The notes beneath the pieces were generated by a model. The model saw only the letters and a list, made by a program, of their open reading frames with translations, did not search any database and was not told where the DNA came from. From positions 82,955,157-83,019,156 of the forward strand of contig CM038053.1 in NCBI GenBank assembly GCA_021397845.1: 64,000 nucleotides of DNA, written 5' to 3'. Shown here one piece after another: positions 46,485-58,750 of this stretch. Each line of letters begins with the position of its first letter. The first letter of the stretch is position 1. The position numbers and the translations under genes were made by a program. The stretch comes from Areca catechu. Taxonomy: Eukaryota; Streptophyta; Magnoliopsida; Arecales; Arecaceae.

Positions 46485-48444
46485 TGATGTGGGATAATTA
46501 TGAATACCTAATCTATTGATTATTAATAAATTAGCAGTGAAAAATAGTAATTAAAACTTTTTATAATTTTTGGATTTTTTTAAGACTCAAAGTAGGTAAT
46601 TAAGATAACTAGTCAACTAGTTATGCCCACGTGTAGATCTAACAAAGTAACTAAAATAATTAGGAGTTGGTGATTAAGAAATCATTTTAAACTAGGATCT
46701 ACTTTAAAAGATCAGAAACTAAGGAGTAGGGAAAGGATTTTTAATTTTACCAATGTCGAATTTTTCCCTCTGAAGTAGATATGTTGGAACTCTCAAGATT
46801 CCATGGCAGGGCTTCAAGATTTCAATCTTCGGGCTCCGATCTTCCGCGATTTCAGTTTCAAGGCAAGAACACCTTGACTTTGGTTCTTGATCACCTGCAA
46901 TCACTCAACAAAGAAAGTTTCTATTAGAAAAAAGCAAGGGAAAGAAAAGATGGAAAAGAAAAAGGGAAGAGGGAAGAACATGGTCGACTAGGGTTTTTCT
47001 GATGTCGGGATAAGTAGGGTCTCACACCTCATGATGTTCTGAAGAACAAAGAAAATGGCCTCACACCCCACAATGAACATAGCAAAGAAAGAAAATTCAA
47101 TAGAGTCTCGCTTTATTTCATCAATAAATCATTAATAATATTCGGGGTTGATGGAGTATTTATAGACCAACAACTAGAGATGTAAGGGTTACAAAGACTA
47201 GTGTTTGTTTTCCTTAGGCAATGACTCCTAGAAACCTTGCTTTGGAAATCTTGGACTCCTGCTCTTGAGTTGATCTGGGACTCTCTCCAAGATGGATGAA
47301 TTCATGGGCCTCTCATCCAAAGTTGGCGCCAAGATGTGGATTGGTGAGGTGTCATGATGAAGGGCCCAGATTGCTTCATGAATTGCCCTTATCACTGGAC
47401 TCTAGAGTCTGGATGATGTGGGCTCCTGTAGGAGGGTGGACTCTTCGGTTTGGATAGAAAAAAATTTAAAGAGTTTTTTCTGGATTCTTGAATTCTCTAA
47501 TCTTGAGTAACTTGGAACTTGTTTGATCAAAACACATGTGGTAGAGAACCATTGAACCTCCTTCATTTGGGCGATCAAATTCTTGAAACTCCTTGGAAGT
47601 TGGCAACAAATAAAAGGTGGAATACTTGGCTGACTCCTCTTGCTTTTGGCATGAATTACTTGAGTGGAGGGGCACAAATTGGTGAGTCCTTCTCATTTAC
47701 ACATCTTAAAAAGAAGGGGTGCCAATTCATGAATTAAAGTGGCATCCAAGGGAGTGACATGGCAAGTGTTGGTTGTCCCGATGAAGTGGCAAGTGGTGTT
47801 GTCCTGATGAACTAGCAAGTGGTGTCCAAACAAGCCATGTGGTGTTGTCCATATTCTTGAAAAAAGTGGCATCAAAACTTGGTTAGGCTAGCACATGGCT
47901 TGACTTAGCACATAGAGTCACATGGAATCTTGATTTAGGTGCACATGGGTCTTGATTTGAGTGCACATGAAGTCACATGGGTCTTCAATTGGGTCTCCCT
48001 TGTATTGCAGGACTCAATAACTAACTAACCACATGATTTAACCAACTAAAATCAACTCTAAGCCCAACTTGATCAAATTGATCAAAAGGCATAATCTCAT
48101 GCAACAAAAAAGAATAAATTTGGTAAACAGGGTTTGGCCCAATAGGATTTGACACAACTAATAAATGGGATTTTTATACAAACCCTAATTGGTAAAAAGG
48201 GCTAATTGACACTAGACCATTTATAACCTAATTGAAATTGGGATCTTTTTACATACTCAATTTTGGGTCCAGAGGTTTTGATAGGGACTCAATTTTAGTG
48301 TTTAGGACTAAACCCAACTAAGCTAAAATTTAAAGATAAAATATTTACGGTTGGTAAAGGGGTTGGGTTTAGGCTTTATTCACAGGTGATCCACATAGAT
48401 GTGTGTTCAACCGTCGATATTTTCTGGCCCTGGTGTCCATACCA
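46485..48444 (-). repeat. Gypsy-D 3' LTR
   Basis: Plus-strand ends TGATGTGGGATAA and GTGTCCATACCA, directly adjoining the chromodomain tail. TATA box on the minus strand at 47157-47165 (CTATAAATA). Near 47740-47870 several degenerate AAGTGGTGTTGTCC-like repeats occur. Confidence 0.82.
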
Positions 48445-49599
48445 ACTCTCTTTGGGTTGGAGAAACTCGACCCTATCAAGTATGGGTCAACATTGCTCTG
48501 ATAGTGCTATAGTAAGTTTGGGTCAACTCTCTGCAAGTCCTCTATGGTGATCCAAGAATCATCAGTCTCTGGTCGTCCTAGCCAACGAACCAGATATTGC
48601 TGATAATCTTTGCCCCAAGTAGTGATAATCTCGTCATCCAAGATCCGCTCGATCCTATCTCTCCGGGCTGGTGGTATGGTAGGTGGACCCACTTGGGTTG
48701 GGTCACTCTCAAGGATTTGACTAGGCCCAAATGGCTCACTAGGAATCAACGTTGGCTCCTTATACTCAATAAGGTCTGAAACATTGAAAGTAGGACTAAT
48801 GCTTAGTTTAGGTGGCAACTCAAGCACGTAGGCATTATGTCTAATTTTTCTAATTACTTTGTATGGTCCACTACTACAGGCATATAACTTTTTCATGGTT
48901 CCAGATGGAAACTGTTCAGGTTGTAGTCTAACCATGACAAAGTCTTCTTCATTGTATTCTTTGAGTCTTTTCTTATATCAGCCATATGTTTATAAGATTC
49001 ATTACTTTCATTAATTTTTTTACTTATCTCTTTATGCAACTCTCTAACATGCTCAGCATATGACTCAGCAGACTCTGAGATGCGTTCATGCATGGGTAAA
49101 GGAATGAGATCTAGAGGTTTTCTAGGTTTGTAGCAATGAACAATTTCGAATGGACTTTTTCTGGTATACCTATTCACTGAGCTATTTTTTGCAAATTCAG
49201 CCCTAGACAGCAATAGATCCCAATTGGCAGTATGCTCTCCAACTAAACTTCTTAATAGGTTTCCTAGACTACAATTTACAACCTCAGTCTGGCCATTAGT
49301 TTGAGGGTGATAAGATGTAGAAAATTTAAGTTTTGTCCCTAATAAATGCCAGAATGTTTTCCAAAAATAATCGGTGAACTGTACATCTCTGTCGGATACT
49401 ATGGTTCTAGGTAAACCATGTAGTCTATCTACTTCATTTAGAAATAACTTGGCTACCTTAGTAGCATCATAGATTTGGAAACATGATAGAAAATGTGCCA
49501 TCTTTGAAAACCTATCAACCACTACAAATAAAAATCATTTCTCCTAATGGTTTTTGGTAATCCAATAACAAAGTCCATGCTAAGGTCTTGCCATGGACA
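48445..49599 (-). pseudogene. Gypsy-D integrase core, GPY/F module and chromodomain
   Basis: Core from 49522: VDRFSKMAHFLSCF, TIVSDRDVQFTDYFWKTF, FSTSYHPQTNGQTEVVN (second Asp and catalytic Glu visible), SPFEIVHCYKP. Then the GPY/F module (SSGPYKVIRKIRHNAYVLELP), SPTFNVSDLIEYKEP and a chromodomain (YQQYLVRWLGRPETDDSWIT) up to 48507. A frame change at about 48900-48935 splits core and C-terminus. Confidence 0.88.
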
Positions 49600-50399
49600 A
49601 TCCGGTACGGGTGGGGGGTATAAGCAAGTGTTATGCTTCTGTATTTTGCAACAGCACAAGTTTGACATCTAGCTACTATTTAATCAATATTCCTTTTAAG
49701 ATTCGGCCAATAGAATTGGTCTTTTAGTGCTTAAATTTTCTTATTTTTACCGAAGTGTCCAGCTAAACCTCCAGCATGTGTTTTCCAAATCAGGAAGTCT
49801 CTAAGTGAAGTATTAGGAATACATAGCTTACTTTCCTTAAAAAGATAACCATCTTGAATTGTGTACTCACTATATGAGCTAGACAGTCCTTGCTTAACTG
49901 CCTTATAAATTTCACTAAAGTCCAAGCAATTTTCATATTCATCATTTAATTTCTCAAATCCGACTACTTTAGTGCTAACATAATTCAAGAGCATAAATCT
50001 CCTACTCAACGCATCAGCAACTTTGTTATCATTAGCCGATTGATGTCTCAAAATAAAAGTATAGGCCCGAATATATTCAACCCATTTTCCATGCCTAGCA
50101 TTCAACTTCTTTTGCGAGTTAAGGAATCAAAGAGCTTCATGATCAAAATATAGTACAAACTCCTATGGTAGCAAGTAGTGTCTCCAGTACCTAAGTGCTT
50201 GAACCACCACATACAATTCCTTATCATAAGTAGAATATTTCAATTTAGCATTATTTAATTTCTCGCTAAAGAATGCAACCAAGTGATTCTCTTGATTTAA
50301 GACACCTCTAATTGCTACCCCTGAAGCATCACAAGCAACGTCGAAGAGTTTCAAAAAATTTGGTAGCCTCATAATCGGGGCTTGAGTCATCTTGTCCTT
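49600..50399 (-). pseudogene. Gypsy-D RNase H and integrase zinc-binding region
   Basis: RNase H: FDVACDASGVAIRGVL, KLKYSTYDKELYVVVQALRY, DHEALWFLN, then NDNKVADALSRR. The integrase HHCC region follows (THAGGLAGHFGKNK, then ARCQTCAVAKY). Stops near 50163 and 49731 divide it. Confidence 0.85.
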
Positions 50400-51082
50400 A
50401 ATGTCATTAAAGGCCCTATAGGCATCTTTAGACCATTCAAATGCTCCTTTTCTCAGTCTGTAATTGGTGCAACAATCATACTAAACCCTCGAACAAATCT
50501 CCTATAAAAGGTAGCTAATCCATGAAAACTTTGAACATCATAAATTCTTAGGGACAGGCCACTTAACTATGGATTTTATCTTTTCGGGGTCTGAGGATAC
50601 TCCTTCAGCAGTCACTACAAAACCTAGGAAAATAATCCTTGGAGTCATAAAACTATATTTCTTCAAATTTGGATAAATATTATCTCCTCTAAGGACTTGA
50701 CAAACTTGCTGAAGATGGCCTAAGTGATCCTTCTTATTCTTACTATATAGGGATGTCATTAAAATATACTAGTGCAAATTTTCCAATAAATGATTTCAGA
50801 ACTTGAGTCATTATCCTCATAAAAGTACTACGTGCGTTCGATAAGCCAAAAGGCATCACCAACCATTCGTACAAGCCATCCTTGGTCTTAAATACAGTCT
50901 TCCATTCATCCTCGGGCCTAATTCTAACCTGATGATAGCCACTCTTAAGGTCTATCTTCGAAAATATGGTAGCACCGGTCATCATGTCTAGCATGTCATC
51001 AAGTCGGGGTATGGGAAACGTATACTTTACTATGATCTTATTGATGGCTCTACTATCGACACACATTCTCCAAGTGCCATCC
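50400..51082 (-). pseudogene. Gypsy-D reverse transcriptase, partial
   Basis: From [15 protein letters not shown] near 51080 through [46 protein letters not shown] to the active site, which reads YFND instead of YFDD (about 50764-50775). A stop at 50743 follows, then LQQVCQVLRGDNIYPNLKK and FLGFVVTAEGVSSDPEK. The upstream RT part was separated by Copia-F. Confidence 0.88.
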
Positions 51083-53720
51083 TGATAGAAAAGTGCCCTA
51101 AGAGCCAATCATTATGAGGGCCTTTTTGTAAACTTCCAGCTCATGTATGACATACTTTCATATTAATAAAGTCATCTGATTCATCATATACTGCTATGTT
51201 ATGTTTTTATTGATTATAATGAACCCCATAGAGTAGGGCAATGGAATTAGGTTTATGATGGAGTTCATAACAGTGAGAACTAATTTCTTATAAACCATAA
51301 TCTAGAATGTTCCTAGTCATTGGACATCGATTCGGGGATCGATGAATCTGGAAAGACTGGCTTATCCTATGTATGCTCAGTTGATGAGGGTGGTTGATCT
51401 CACAACCACTTGTGTAGAGACACTAATACTAGGATAAGGGTGCTCATCAGGGTATGAGTACATTGGACTGATCCACACCGGGATTATCTTATGGAAGTCT
51501 TACTACTTGTCAAAAGATAGCTCTTAGAGTAGAAGTTATGCATGTGATCTTTAGACCTGAGGTTACCATGGTTCCTTGTGCACACTAAGCCATACTTTGG
51601 TTTATACTCATTCATGCCATTGCGACATGTACGGGGTGTTCTGGGTATGGTGGAAGGTGTACGAAGGATGTGAGTGGACCAACAAGGAATTTATCATTCC
51701 TAGGAAGAGGAATTGTTATCCCATGCAATCTCTTCGATGAGTGACTCAAGGAGCCTTTGATCAAAGCAGGATGAGATTAGTGGAATCTAATTAATCATCA
51801 GCTAAGTCCTCATGATCGAGCTGAGATTTGATATGATGAAGTGTTGGGGTTTGACATCTATCTATACCTATCACTTAATTGGGATAATGGGAGATCGAAA
51901 GATTGAATTGCATGGTAACTTACTATTGAAGGGTATTTTGGTATTTTTTATCAAATCCCTCATCTTTTAGGTAGGCAAGACACATTGCTAGACATGAATC
52001 TTGTCTTATAAATTTAATGAACCACTTGGTTTGGTTTCATGAGTCAATTCGATGTGTGATTCGAATTGGACAATTAGGTGAGCCAATTTGACCAAATTAG
52101 GTCAGCCAATTTGACCAAATTAGGTCAATCGAGTTCGATCGGATAGAATCGGCTCAAAGCTAAACCTACTGCTAGCTAGACGTGGAATCCAATAGATCAC
52201 ACACAATAAACACTTGGCCAAGGAAGTCATTCTAGATTTAATTAGGGTCATAGGATCCTAATTGGTTAGCCAGATTGCATACTAGCATATATTGGCTAAC
52301 CTAATTCCTAACCCAATTGGATTGGATCCAGTTGCTTGCTAATTGGGCTAACCTAATTATGGAAAACTTAAATTAGGTTGAGTCCTAAGTGTGGCTTGCC
52401 AAATCAGGGCTTAATGTGATTTTAATTTGGACTTAAGGGCAGTTTAGGTGCCATATATGAAGAGTCCCAATGGCATGGGACTCTTGGTACCTAAATGATA
52501 CCTTAACTTCAAAAGGGCACAAACGGGCCTACAGACCTCTGATATGAAAATAAAAGATATGGTCAAAAAGATTATTTGATGCCCTTTCAAATGACACCCA
52601 TACTGCATATGTTTGAACAAGTCAATTTGATGCTTTGGGTTGACTAAATGGAAAGGGAAAGACTATTGGCGCCCTCTGGAACACCCGAGAGAATATGTGG
52701 CACGCAGAAGAACTAAGAGTCCTTCTGCAGATGAGACTCTAAGAGTTTCATTAGGAAGGCATCTCTTCATTTTATCTCCATTGTCTTAAGATGTTTAATA
52801 GCCGGTTTAAAGTTTAAATGGACAGCTTGAAGAGGTGTGAAAGGTGGCGCGCACATGAAGAGTCGCGCCTCTTCATATGCTTGCACAACAGAGGGCAGAG
52901 TCCTTATGACTCTGAAACTCTTCAAGCCTTGCATTACTTTGGATTAAAAAAGGCATCTCCCTATCTCAGAATTGGTATTTGACACATGGTACGATGGGGA
53001 TTGATCTGGTAAGTTAAAGAACTCAGATATGACTCTCCATTCTCGAAGAGTCTTATCAGATATGTTGTATTATATCTGATAAGTGTTGTCGGGATGCATT
53101 TCACACCCCATCTAAGATTATAAATAGGGAATGGTGAAATGAGAAAGACTGACTTCTATCTTCTAAGAGTCTATGTGTTTATTTTCCCGAGAGTCAGAGT
53201 GTTCTTCCACTTTCTCCCTCCCTCCTTTTTGTTTTAGGACAAGACTTGTCTTGTTAAGACAAGTTCTTCTACACTAGGACAAGACTTGGTTTTAGGACAT
53301 AAGCCTGTAGGGCCCTAAAAGAGGGTAGTCCTAGGTCCTACAGTGGTTTACGATAGTGTCTTGAGTACCCTTTAGTAGGACAGGGTGTCCTATAGTGGTC
53401 AATAGACCAAAGGCTTCCGAAAGAGTTCCACTTCTTCAAGCAACTTGAAGAAGGAGTTCTTCCTTGGTCCGAGTTTCGTGTGGATCACCGTTGGAGGGCT
53501 TGCGCTTGTGAGCCTTGTGGAAAAAGTTGGATTTGAGTGATCCAGGTATTTTTCAGGACTTTATTTGATGATTCATTAGTTATAATTGCCCAAGGGGTTC
53601 CTTGGTATTAGGGTTTTTTATACATGTTATACATGTTAGGATTTCATGCTATGAAATTTTTTATTTGAAAGTTAATTCTGCATGTTGCATGATCCTGGAA
53701 CCCTGGAAGAATTTCCATAA
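51083..53720 (+). repeat. Copia-F 5' LTR
   Basis: Starts TGATAGAAAAGTGCCC; ends near TTTCCATAA, where Copia-A has CCCATCA. TATA box at 53119-53127. Downstream of it, 53234-53300 has repeated GGACAAGACTTG units that can fold back (ACAAGAC with GTCTTGT). Confidence 0.9.
53119..53127 (+). promoter_or_regulatory. TATA box of Copia-F 5' LTR
   Basis: TATAAATAG. It is also present in the 3' LTR near 60760 and in the duplicate near 62328. Confidence 0.65.
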
Positions 53721-53721
53721 G

Positions 53722-53738
53722 TGGTATCAGAGCCATCC
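53722..53738 (+). promoter_or_regulatory. Copia-F primer-binding site
   Basis: TGGTATCAGAGCCATCC, complementary to initiator tRNA-Met over the first 12-13 bases. Confidence 0.85.
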
Positions 53739-54836
53739 TTGTGGCATTCCAATTATTTCTTTGGAGTTTGATTAATTCCACTGCCAAGCCAACCCAAACC
53801 TTATCAAGTCGACTCGACCATGTTCATATGTATGATAATATGTAAATATAATGCTATGCATATTAGGGTAATATGCTTGATGACATGAATTTTAATGCAT
53901 ATGCTAGAGTGATATGCATTGGGTTTATATTTGTTATAAACTTGGATATCATGTTTATGTTTATACTTGCAGTAATAAACACTATTATCATGATTGTTTT
54001 AGAATGTGTTTTGAGACCATCAAAGCCCTCATCAAAAAGCATATTTAGTCATAGTATAAAACTTAGTCAAGATGCAAAACCAGTTAAGGTTTGATCAGCC
54101 AATTGGTGTCTAGGCAAGTGGTTCTAGGAAGGCAAAGGGAATGAGGTTTTTAATTGGTTCTGTTGTTTGACCTGGCCAATCTAATTGGTGTCTAAGAAAA
54201 GCAACGGGGGACCCCCTCACCCCTCCTACTTACCTGGCCAATTTGGTCATATCTAAATCTTAATTTGGTAATGCTAATTGGTTAAGTATACTATAATTTT
54301 CCATCCTTCATGCTAAGCCAAATTTAAGTCAAAATTATAGTAGGTTTGTTGTGTACACACAAGGCCTACTCTAGGAATTGATATAAGATTTGTCTTGGTG
54401 CACTTAGTGCTTTATAGCATTTTGGATATGTTGCTTTGTTGTGTACCCATAAGGGCAACATTATTTAATCATGGCTATATAGAAATGAAGGGTCGACTAA
54501 ACTAAGACATTATGGTTTGTTGTGTACACACAAGGCCATAAGTATCCTAGAGGCAAAGATAATTGTTAAGAATTGCATGGGTTGCAATTGGAAAGGTTGT
54601 CCTACCTTTGAACTCATGTGTGTTTGTTGTGTACACACAAGGCACTCATGAAGAATAAGGATCTCAACCCCACTAAGGAACTAGGAAGGTTTCTCGCATA
54701 CCATAGTTGAGGGTTATGGTATTTGAAGAAAAATAGTGAGAGACATAATTAGATATAAAGTCCTTATCTAATTAGAATGTCATATTGAGTGGTCTGCTAA
54801 TATTGTTCTTTCTTTATTAATGTAGGATATTAAATA
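53739..54836 (+). other. Copia-F untranslated leader
   Basis: About 1.1 kb, non-coding. A CAAGTCGACTCGACC motif lies near 53805. Four core-sharing hairpins are listed separately. A small open frame at 53873-54094 is hydrophobic but not conserved in Copia-A and is probably fortuitous. Confidence 0.75.
54336..54650 (+). repeat. four core-sharing hairpins in the Copia-F leader
   Basis: Core TTTGTTGTGTACACACAAGG with stems: H1, 54339-54370, AGTAGG/CCTACT; H2, 54428-54461, ATGTTGC/GCAACAT (core varies in its second half); H3, 54510-54541, TTATGG/CCATAA; H4, 54615-54650, CATGTGTG/CACTCATG with one mismatch. The cores can pair internally (TTGTGT with ACACAA). Homologous to 17157-17468 of Copia-A. 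Confidence 0.87.
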
Positions 54837-55694
54837 ATGGCTTCAAACTTATCACTGAGGGGCATCTTTGGATGCCAACAAGTTAACCGATCCAAATTAT
54901 GTGGACTGGTTGAGGAACCTGAGAATTGTATTAACTCAGGAGAAGCTTTCATATATACTTGATTCTCTGGATCCAGTGTTGATCGGAGAGGATGCATTAG
55001 AGGAGGATATTGCCACATACAGAATGTTGCAAAATGACAGTAAAACTATCAGATGCATCATGTTGGCCTCAATGAGCAACGAGCTCCTGAGGCAACATGA
55101 AGGCATGGAACCTCAGTCCATATTGCTCAATTTAAAGGAGCTATATGGAGAGCAAAGTAGGGCTACTCAATACGAGATATCGAAGCAACTGTTCCGTGCT
55201 TGGATGAGTGAGGGTTCACATGTGCAAACCCATGTGCTGAAAATGATTGACTTGATCACTCGATTGGGTCAATTAGGATTTATCATGGATGGTGACTCAA
55301 TAAGGACTTAATCCTGCAATCACTCCCATTCTTCCTCTTTCAGTTTGTTCTCACTACCATATGAACAACTAAACATTTCATTGCCAGAGCTGCTTAATAT
55401 GCTTAAGACATCTGAGAGCCACTCTAAAGAAGATAAGGCTCATGTGCTTCTTTTGATAAAAGAAGCAGGCAATGAAGAAGGGTATGAAGAAAAAATCCAA
55501 CCAAGGAAAAGCATCCAGAAGAACAAGAAGCTAAGAAGGCTGATGGAGCCTTTTCCATTGTGACAAGACTGGGCATTGGAAGAGGAACTGTAAGGTTTGC
55601 CTTGTAAGTATGCAAGATGCAAGTGGAGCATCTAAAGGTTTGCACATGATACAAACTAATTTATCATTGAGTGCTTCCACTTCTAATTCATAGG
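54837..55694 (+). pseudogene. Copia-F gag
   Basis: ATG at 54837 (MASNLSLRGI), one extra T near 54865, then TDPNYVDWLRNLRIVLTQ, IRCIMLASMSNELL, SRATQYEISKQLFRAW and LGQLGFIMDG. Stop at 55311 and another frame change. The knuckle FHCDKTGHWKRNC near 55555-55595 has lost its first Cys in this reading. UBN2-type copia Gag. Confidence 0.86.
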
Positions 55695-57178
55695 TATTGG
55701 ATACCGCATGTGGATCTCATATATGCAATTTGTTGCAGGGACTCCATAGAATTAGAAGATTGAAGAAGGAAGACTTTAAGCTGCATGGGGCAAGTGGTGA
55801 AGCCATACATGCTAAAGCTGTGGGTACCTATCTTCTTTTATTATCTTCGGGTGATGTAATAAAGTTAGAAGAATGCTTTTATGTACCAGATGTTATTAGA
55901 AACATTATTTCTATACCCTTGTTATTACAACAGGGATATGAAATAAGTGTAAAGAGCAATGACTGCTCTATTCTTCATAATAATAAAATATTTGGACATG
56001 GATCTTTTATAAATGGTCTTCTAACTTTACAACTCAATGATAATATTTTTTTTATTGATAATAAGAAGAGGAAAAGAGATAATGACAATGTCACATATCT
56101 TTGGCACTGCCGATTGGGTCATATCAGTGAGTCAAGAATAACAAGTTGGTCAAAGATAATTACTTTGACTCTAATAATTTTCAATCATTAGGAACTTGTG
56201 AATGTTGTCTCAAAGAAAAATGACCAAGTCTCCATTCACTGGACATGAAGAAAGGGCAGCTGAATTGTTAGGTCTAGTGCATACTGATGTATGTGGACCT
56301 ATGTCGACTCAGGCCAGAGGAGGATATTCTTATTTCATCACTTTTATTGATGATTTATCAAAGTACAGTCATGTGTATCTTATGAAACACAAGTTCAAAG
56401 TCTTTGATAAGTTTAAAGAATATCAGAGTATGGTTGAAAACAAATGGACTTAGTATTAAAGCTCTTCGATCTGATCGAGAAGGAGATTACTTATCTAGTG
56501 AGTTACTAAACCATCTAAAAGATAAAAGCATTATTTCTGAATGGACCCCTCCTTATACATCCCAGTTAAATGGAGTGCAGAAAGGAGAAATCACACCTTA
56601 TTAGACAGGGTGAGGTCCATGATGAGCCTCACAGATCTTTTCATTTCCTTTTGGGGACATGCCTTAGAGACTGTAGCACATATATTAAATAGGATTCCAT
56701 CTAAGTCAGTAAGTAGCACTCCATATGAGTTATGGAATGGCAAATGACCAAGTCTTAAGTACTTGAAGATTTGGGGTTGCAATGCTTATGTCAAGAATAA
56801 CTTTGGACATAAGTTAAATGCTAGAGCTGATAAGTGTAGATTTATTGGTTACCCAAAAGTAGGTATGGGATACCTTTTTTATAATGCTACTGAACAAAAG
56901 ATAATTATTAGTAGGCATGCTACATTCTTTGAACAAGAGTTTATCCAAGTAGGATGTAGTGGTTCTTCTCTTGAGTTATGTGAAGAACAGAACCAACAAA
57001 CCAATGAGCTTCCAAGTGAAGTTCCTCAACCAGAGGTTCTTATAGATCAAGAACAACTACAATACACATCTCTTCTCCGAAGGTCAGAGAGGGTGCGGGG
57101 AGCACCTCCCAGATATGGCTTTGTCATTGGGGATGACAATGAAGCCAGTATCATATAGGATGATCATCCTATGACCTA
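55695..57178 (+). pseudogene. Copia-F protease and integrase
   Basis: Protease VLDTACGSHICNLLQGL from 55697, continuing through FYVPDVIRNIISIPLL, then pre-integrase TYLWHCRLGHISES. Integrase: HTDVCGPMSTQARGGY, FIDDLSKYSHVYL, KALRSDREGDYLS, and the AERRNHTLLDRV segment with the third catalytic Glu, which is one base out of frame (near 56578). The C-terminal region (IWGCNAYVKNNFGHKL) follows to 57158. About 95 residues lost from Copia-A are present here. Confidence 0.87.
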
Positions 57179-58735
57179 TTAGAAAGCTGTCGAGAGTAAA
57201 GACTCAGACAAATGGCTTGGTGCCATAAAATCTAAATGGACTCCATGTATTCAATTAGGTTTGGACTCTAATAGATCCACCTGAAGGAATTAACCCAATT
57301 GGGTGTAAATGGGTCTTCAAGAAGAAGATTGAGTAGATGGTCAAGTTGAGACCTACAAGGCTAGACTGGTAGCAAAAGGTTTCAGACAAAAACATGGTAT
57401 AGACTATGATGAAACTTTTGCTCTAGTAGCCATGCTCAAGTCCATTCAGATATTGCTTGCAATAGCAGCATACCATGACTATGAAATCTGGTAAATAGAT
57501 GTAAAGACTGCTTTCCTCAATGGAAACCTTGAGGAAGAAGTCTACATGTCACAGCTAGAAGGTTTTGTCTCAAGTGGGAGACCAAACCTGGTATGCAAAT
57601 TAATGAAGTCCATTTATGGACTTAATCAAGCATCGACGAGTCGGAACATCCGTTTTGATAAAACAATCAAAGATTTTGGTTTTATCAAAAATATAGAAGA
57701 ACCATGTGTGTACAAGAAGACAAGTGGGAGTGCACTTGTTTTCTTGGTTTTATATATTGATGACATACTGATCGTTGGGAATGATATCCCAATGTTACAG
57801 TCGGTTAAAACTTGGCTATCATCAAAATTTTTAATGAAGGATTTGGGAGAAGCATCCTATATACTGGGTATAAGGATCTATAGAGATAGATCCAAAGGAT
57901 GCTAGGCTTATCCCAATCTAGGTACATTGACTTAGTGTTGAAGTGATTCAACATGGATGGAAGTAAGAAAGGTTACTTACTATAAGTCAAGGCATACATC
58001 TCTCTAAGAAAATATCTCCTAAAACATCAGAAGAAAGAGAGAGGATGGCTATGACTCCTTATGCTTCGGCTGTAGGATCGATAATGTATGCCATGTTATG
58101 TACCATACCTGATGTTGCATATGCCTTGGGCATAGTGAGCAGGTTTCAGGTAGATCCAGGAGAGGATCATTGGAGAGCTATGAAAAATATTCTTAAGTAC
58201 TTGAGAAGGACTAAAGATATTTTTCTAGTATATGGAGGATCTGAGTTGAAACTAGAAGGATATACAGATTCTAGTTTTCAATCAGATCTAGATGATAGCA
58301 AATCCACATCGGGGTATGTCTTCATCTTGAATGGTGGTGCAGTGAGTTGGAAGAGTACAAAGTAGCCAACAGTCGCTGACTCAGTCACTGAGGCATAGTA
58401 CATAGCTGCTAGTGAAGTCGCGAAGGAAGCTATCTGGATGAAGAAATTCATTATGGAATTGGACGTGGTTCCTGATGTACAATAGCTAGTGCCATTATAC
58501 GGTGATAACACTGGGGCTGTTGTACAAGCTAAGGAACCAAGGTCTCATCACAAGTCCAAGCACATTCTAAGATGGTTCCACTTGTTCGAGAGATCATTGA
58601 AAGACAAGATGTCGTCATTGAATGAGTTGACACAAAGAACATTATAGCAAACCCATTCACTAAAGCTTTAGCCAAGCAGTAGTTAGATCGCCACTTAGAT
58701 TGTATGGGCATAAAATACAAGGGCGATTGGCTTTA
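57179..58735 (+). pseudogene. Copia-F reverse transcriptase and RNase H
   Basis: RT begins with degraded [15 protein letters not shown] text near 57300. ORF 57546-57905 contains [12 protein letters not shown] and [12 protein letters not shown], with a YIDD active site at 57753-57764. After a frame change, RNase H runs 58045-58365 (YASAVGSIMYAML, GYTDSSFQSDLDDSKSTSGY), then broken text to KEPRSHHKSKHILR near 58570. Stops replace codons in the TEAxYIAASE motif. Confidence 0.87.
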
Positions 58736-58750
58736 GTGCAAGTGGGAGTT

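Larger units (their letters stand above)
46485..51082 (-). mobile_element. Gypsy-D, chromovirus-type gypsy element, cut by Copia-F
   Basis: The 3' LTR (46485-48444), integrase with chromodomain, RNase H and most of RT are present. The element breaks at 51082 where Copia-F begins; the rest would lie right of the window. CGGTA before 46485 would be one duplication copy. This is the best-preserved gypsy pol in the window, yet it is inactive. Confidence 0.85.

Noticed and set aside
53873..54094. Small hydrophobic leader peptide (73 aa) in Copia-F, repeated at 63082
   Set aside because: The second copy is just the duplicated segment, and Copia-A has no matching frame.
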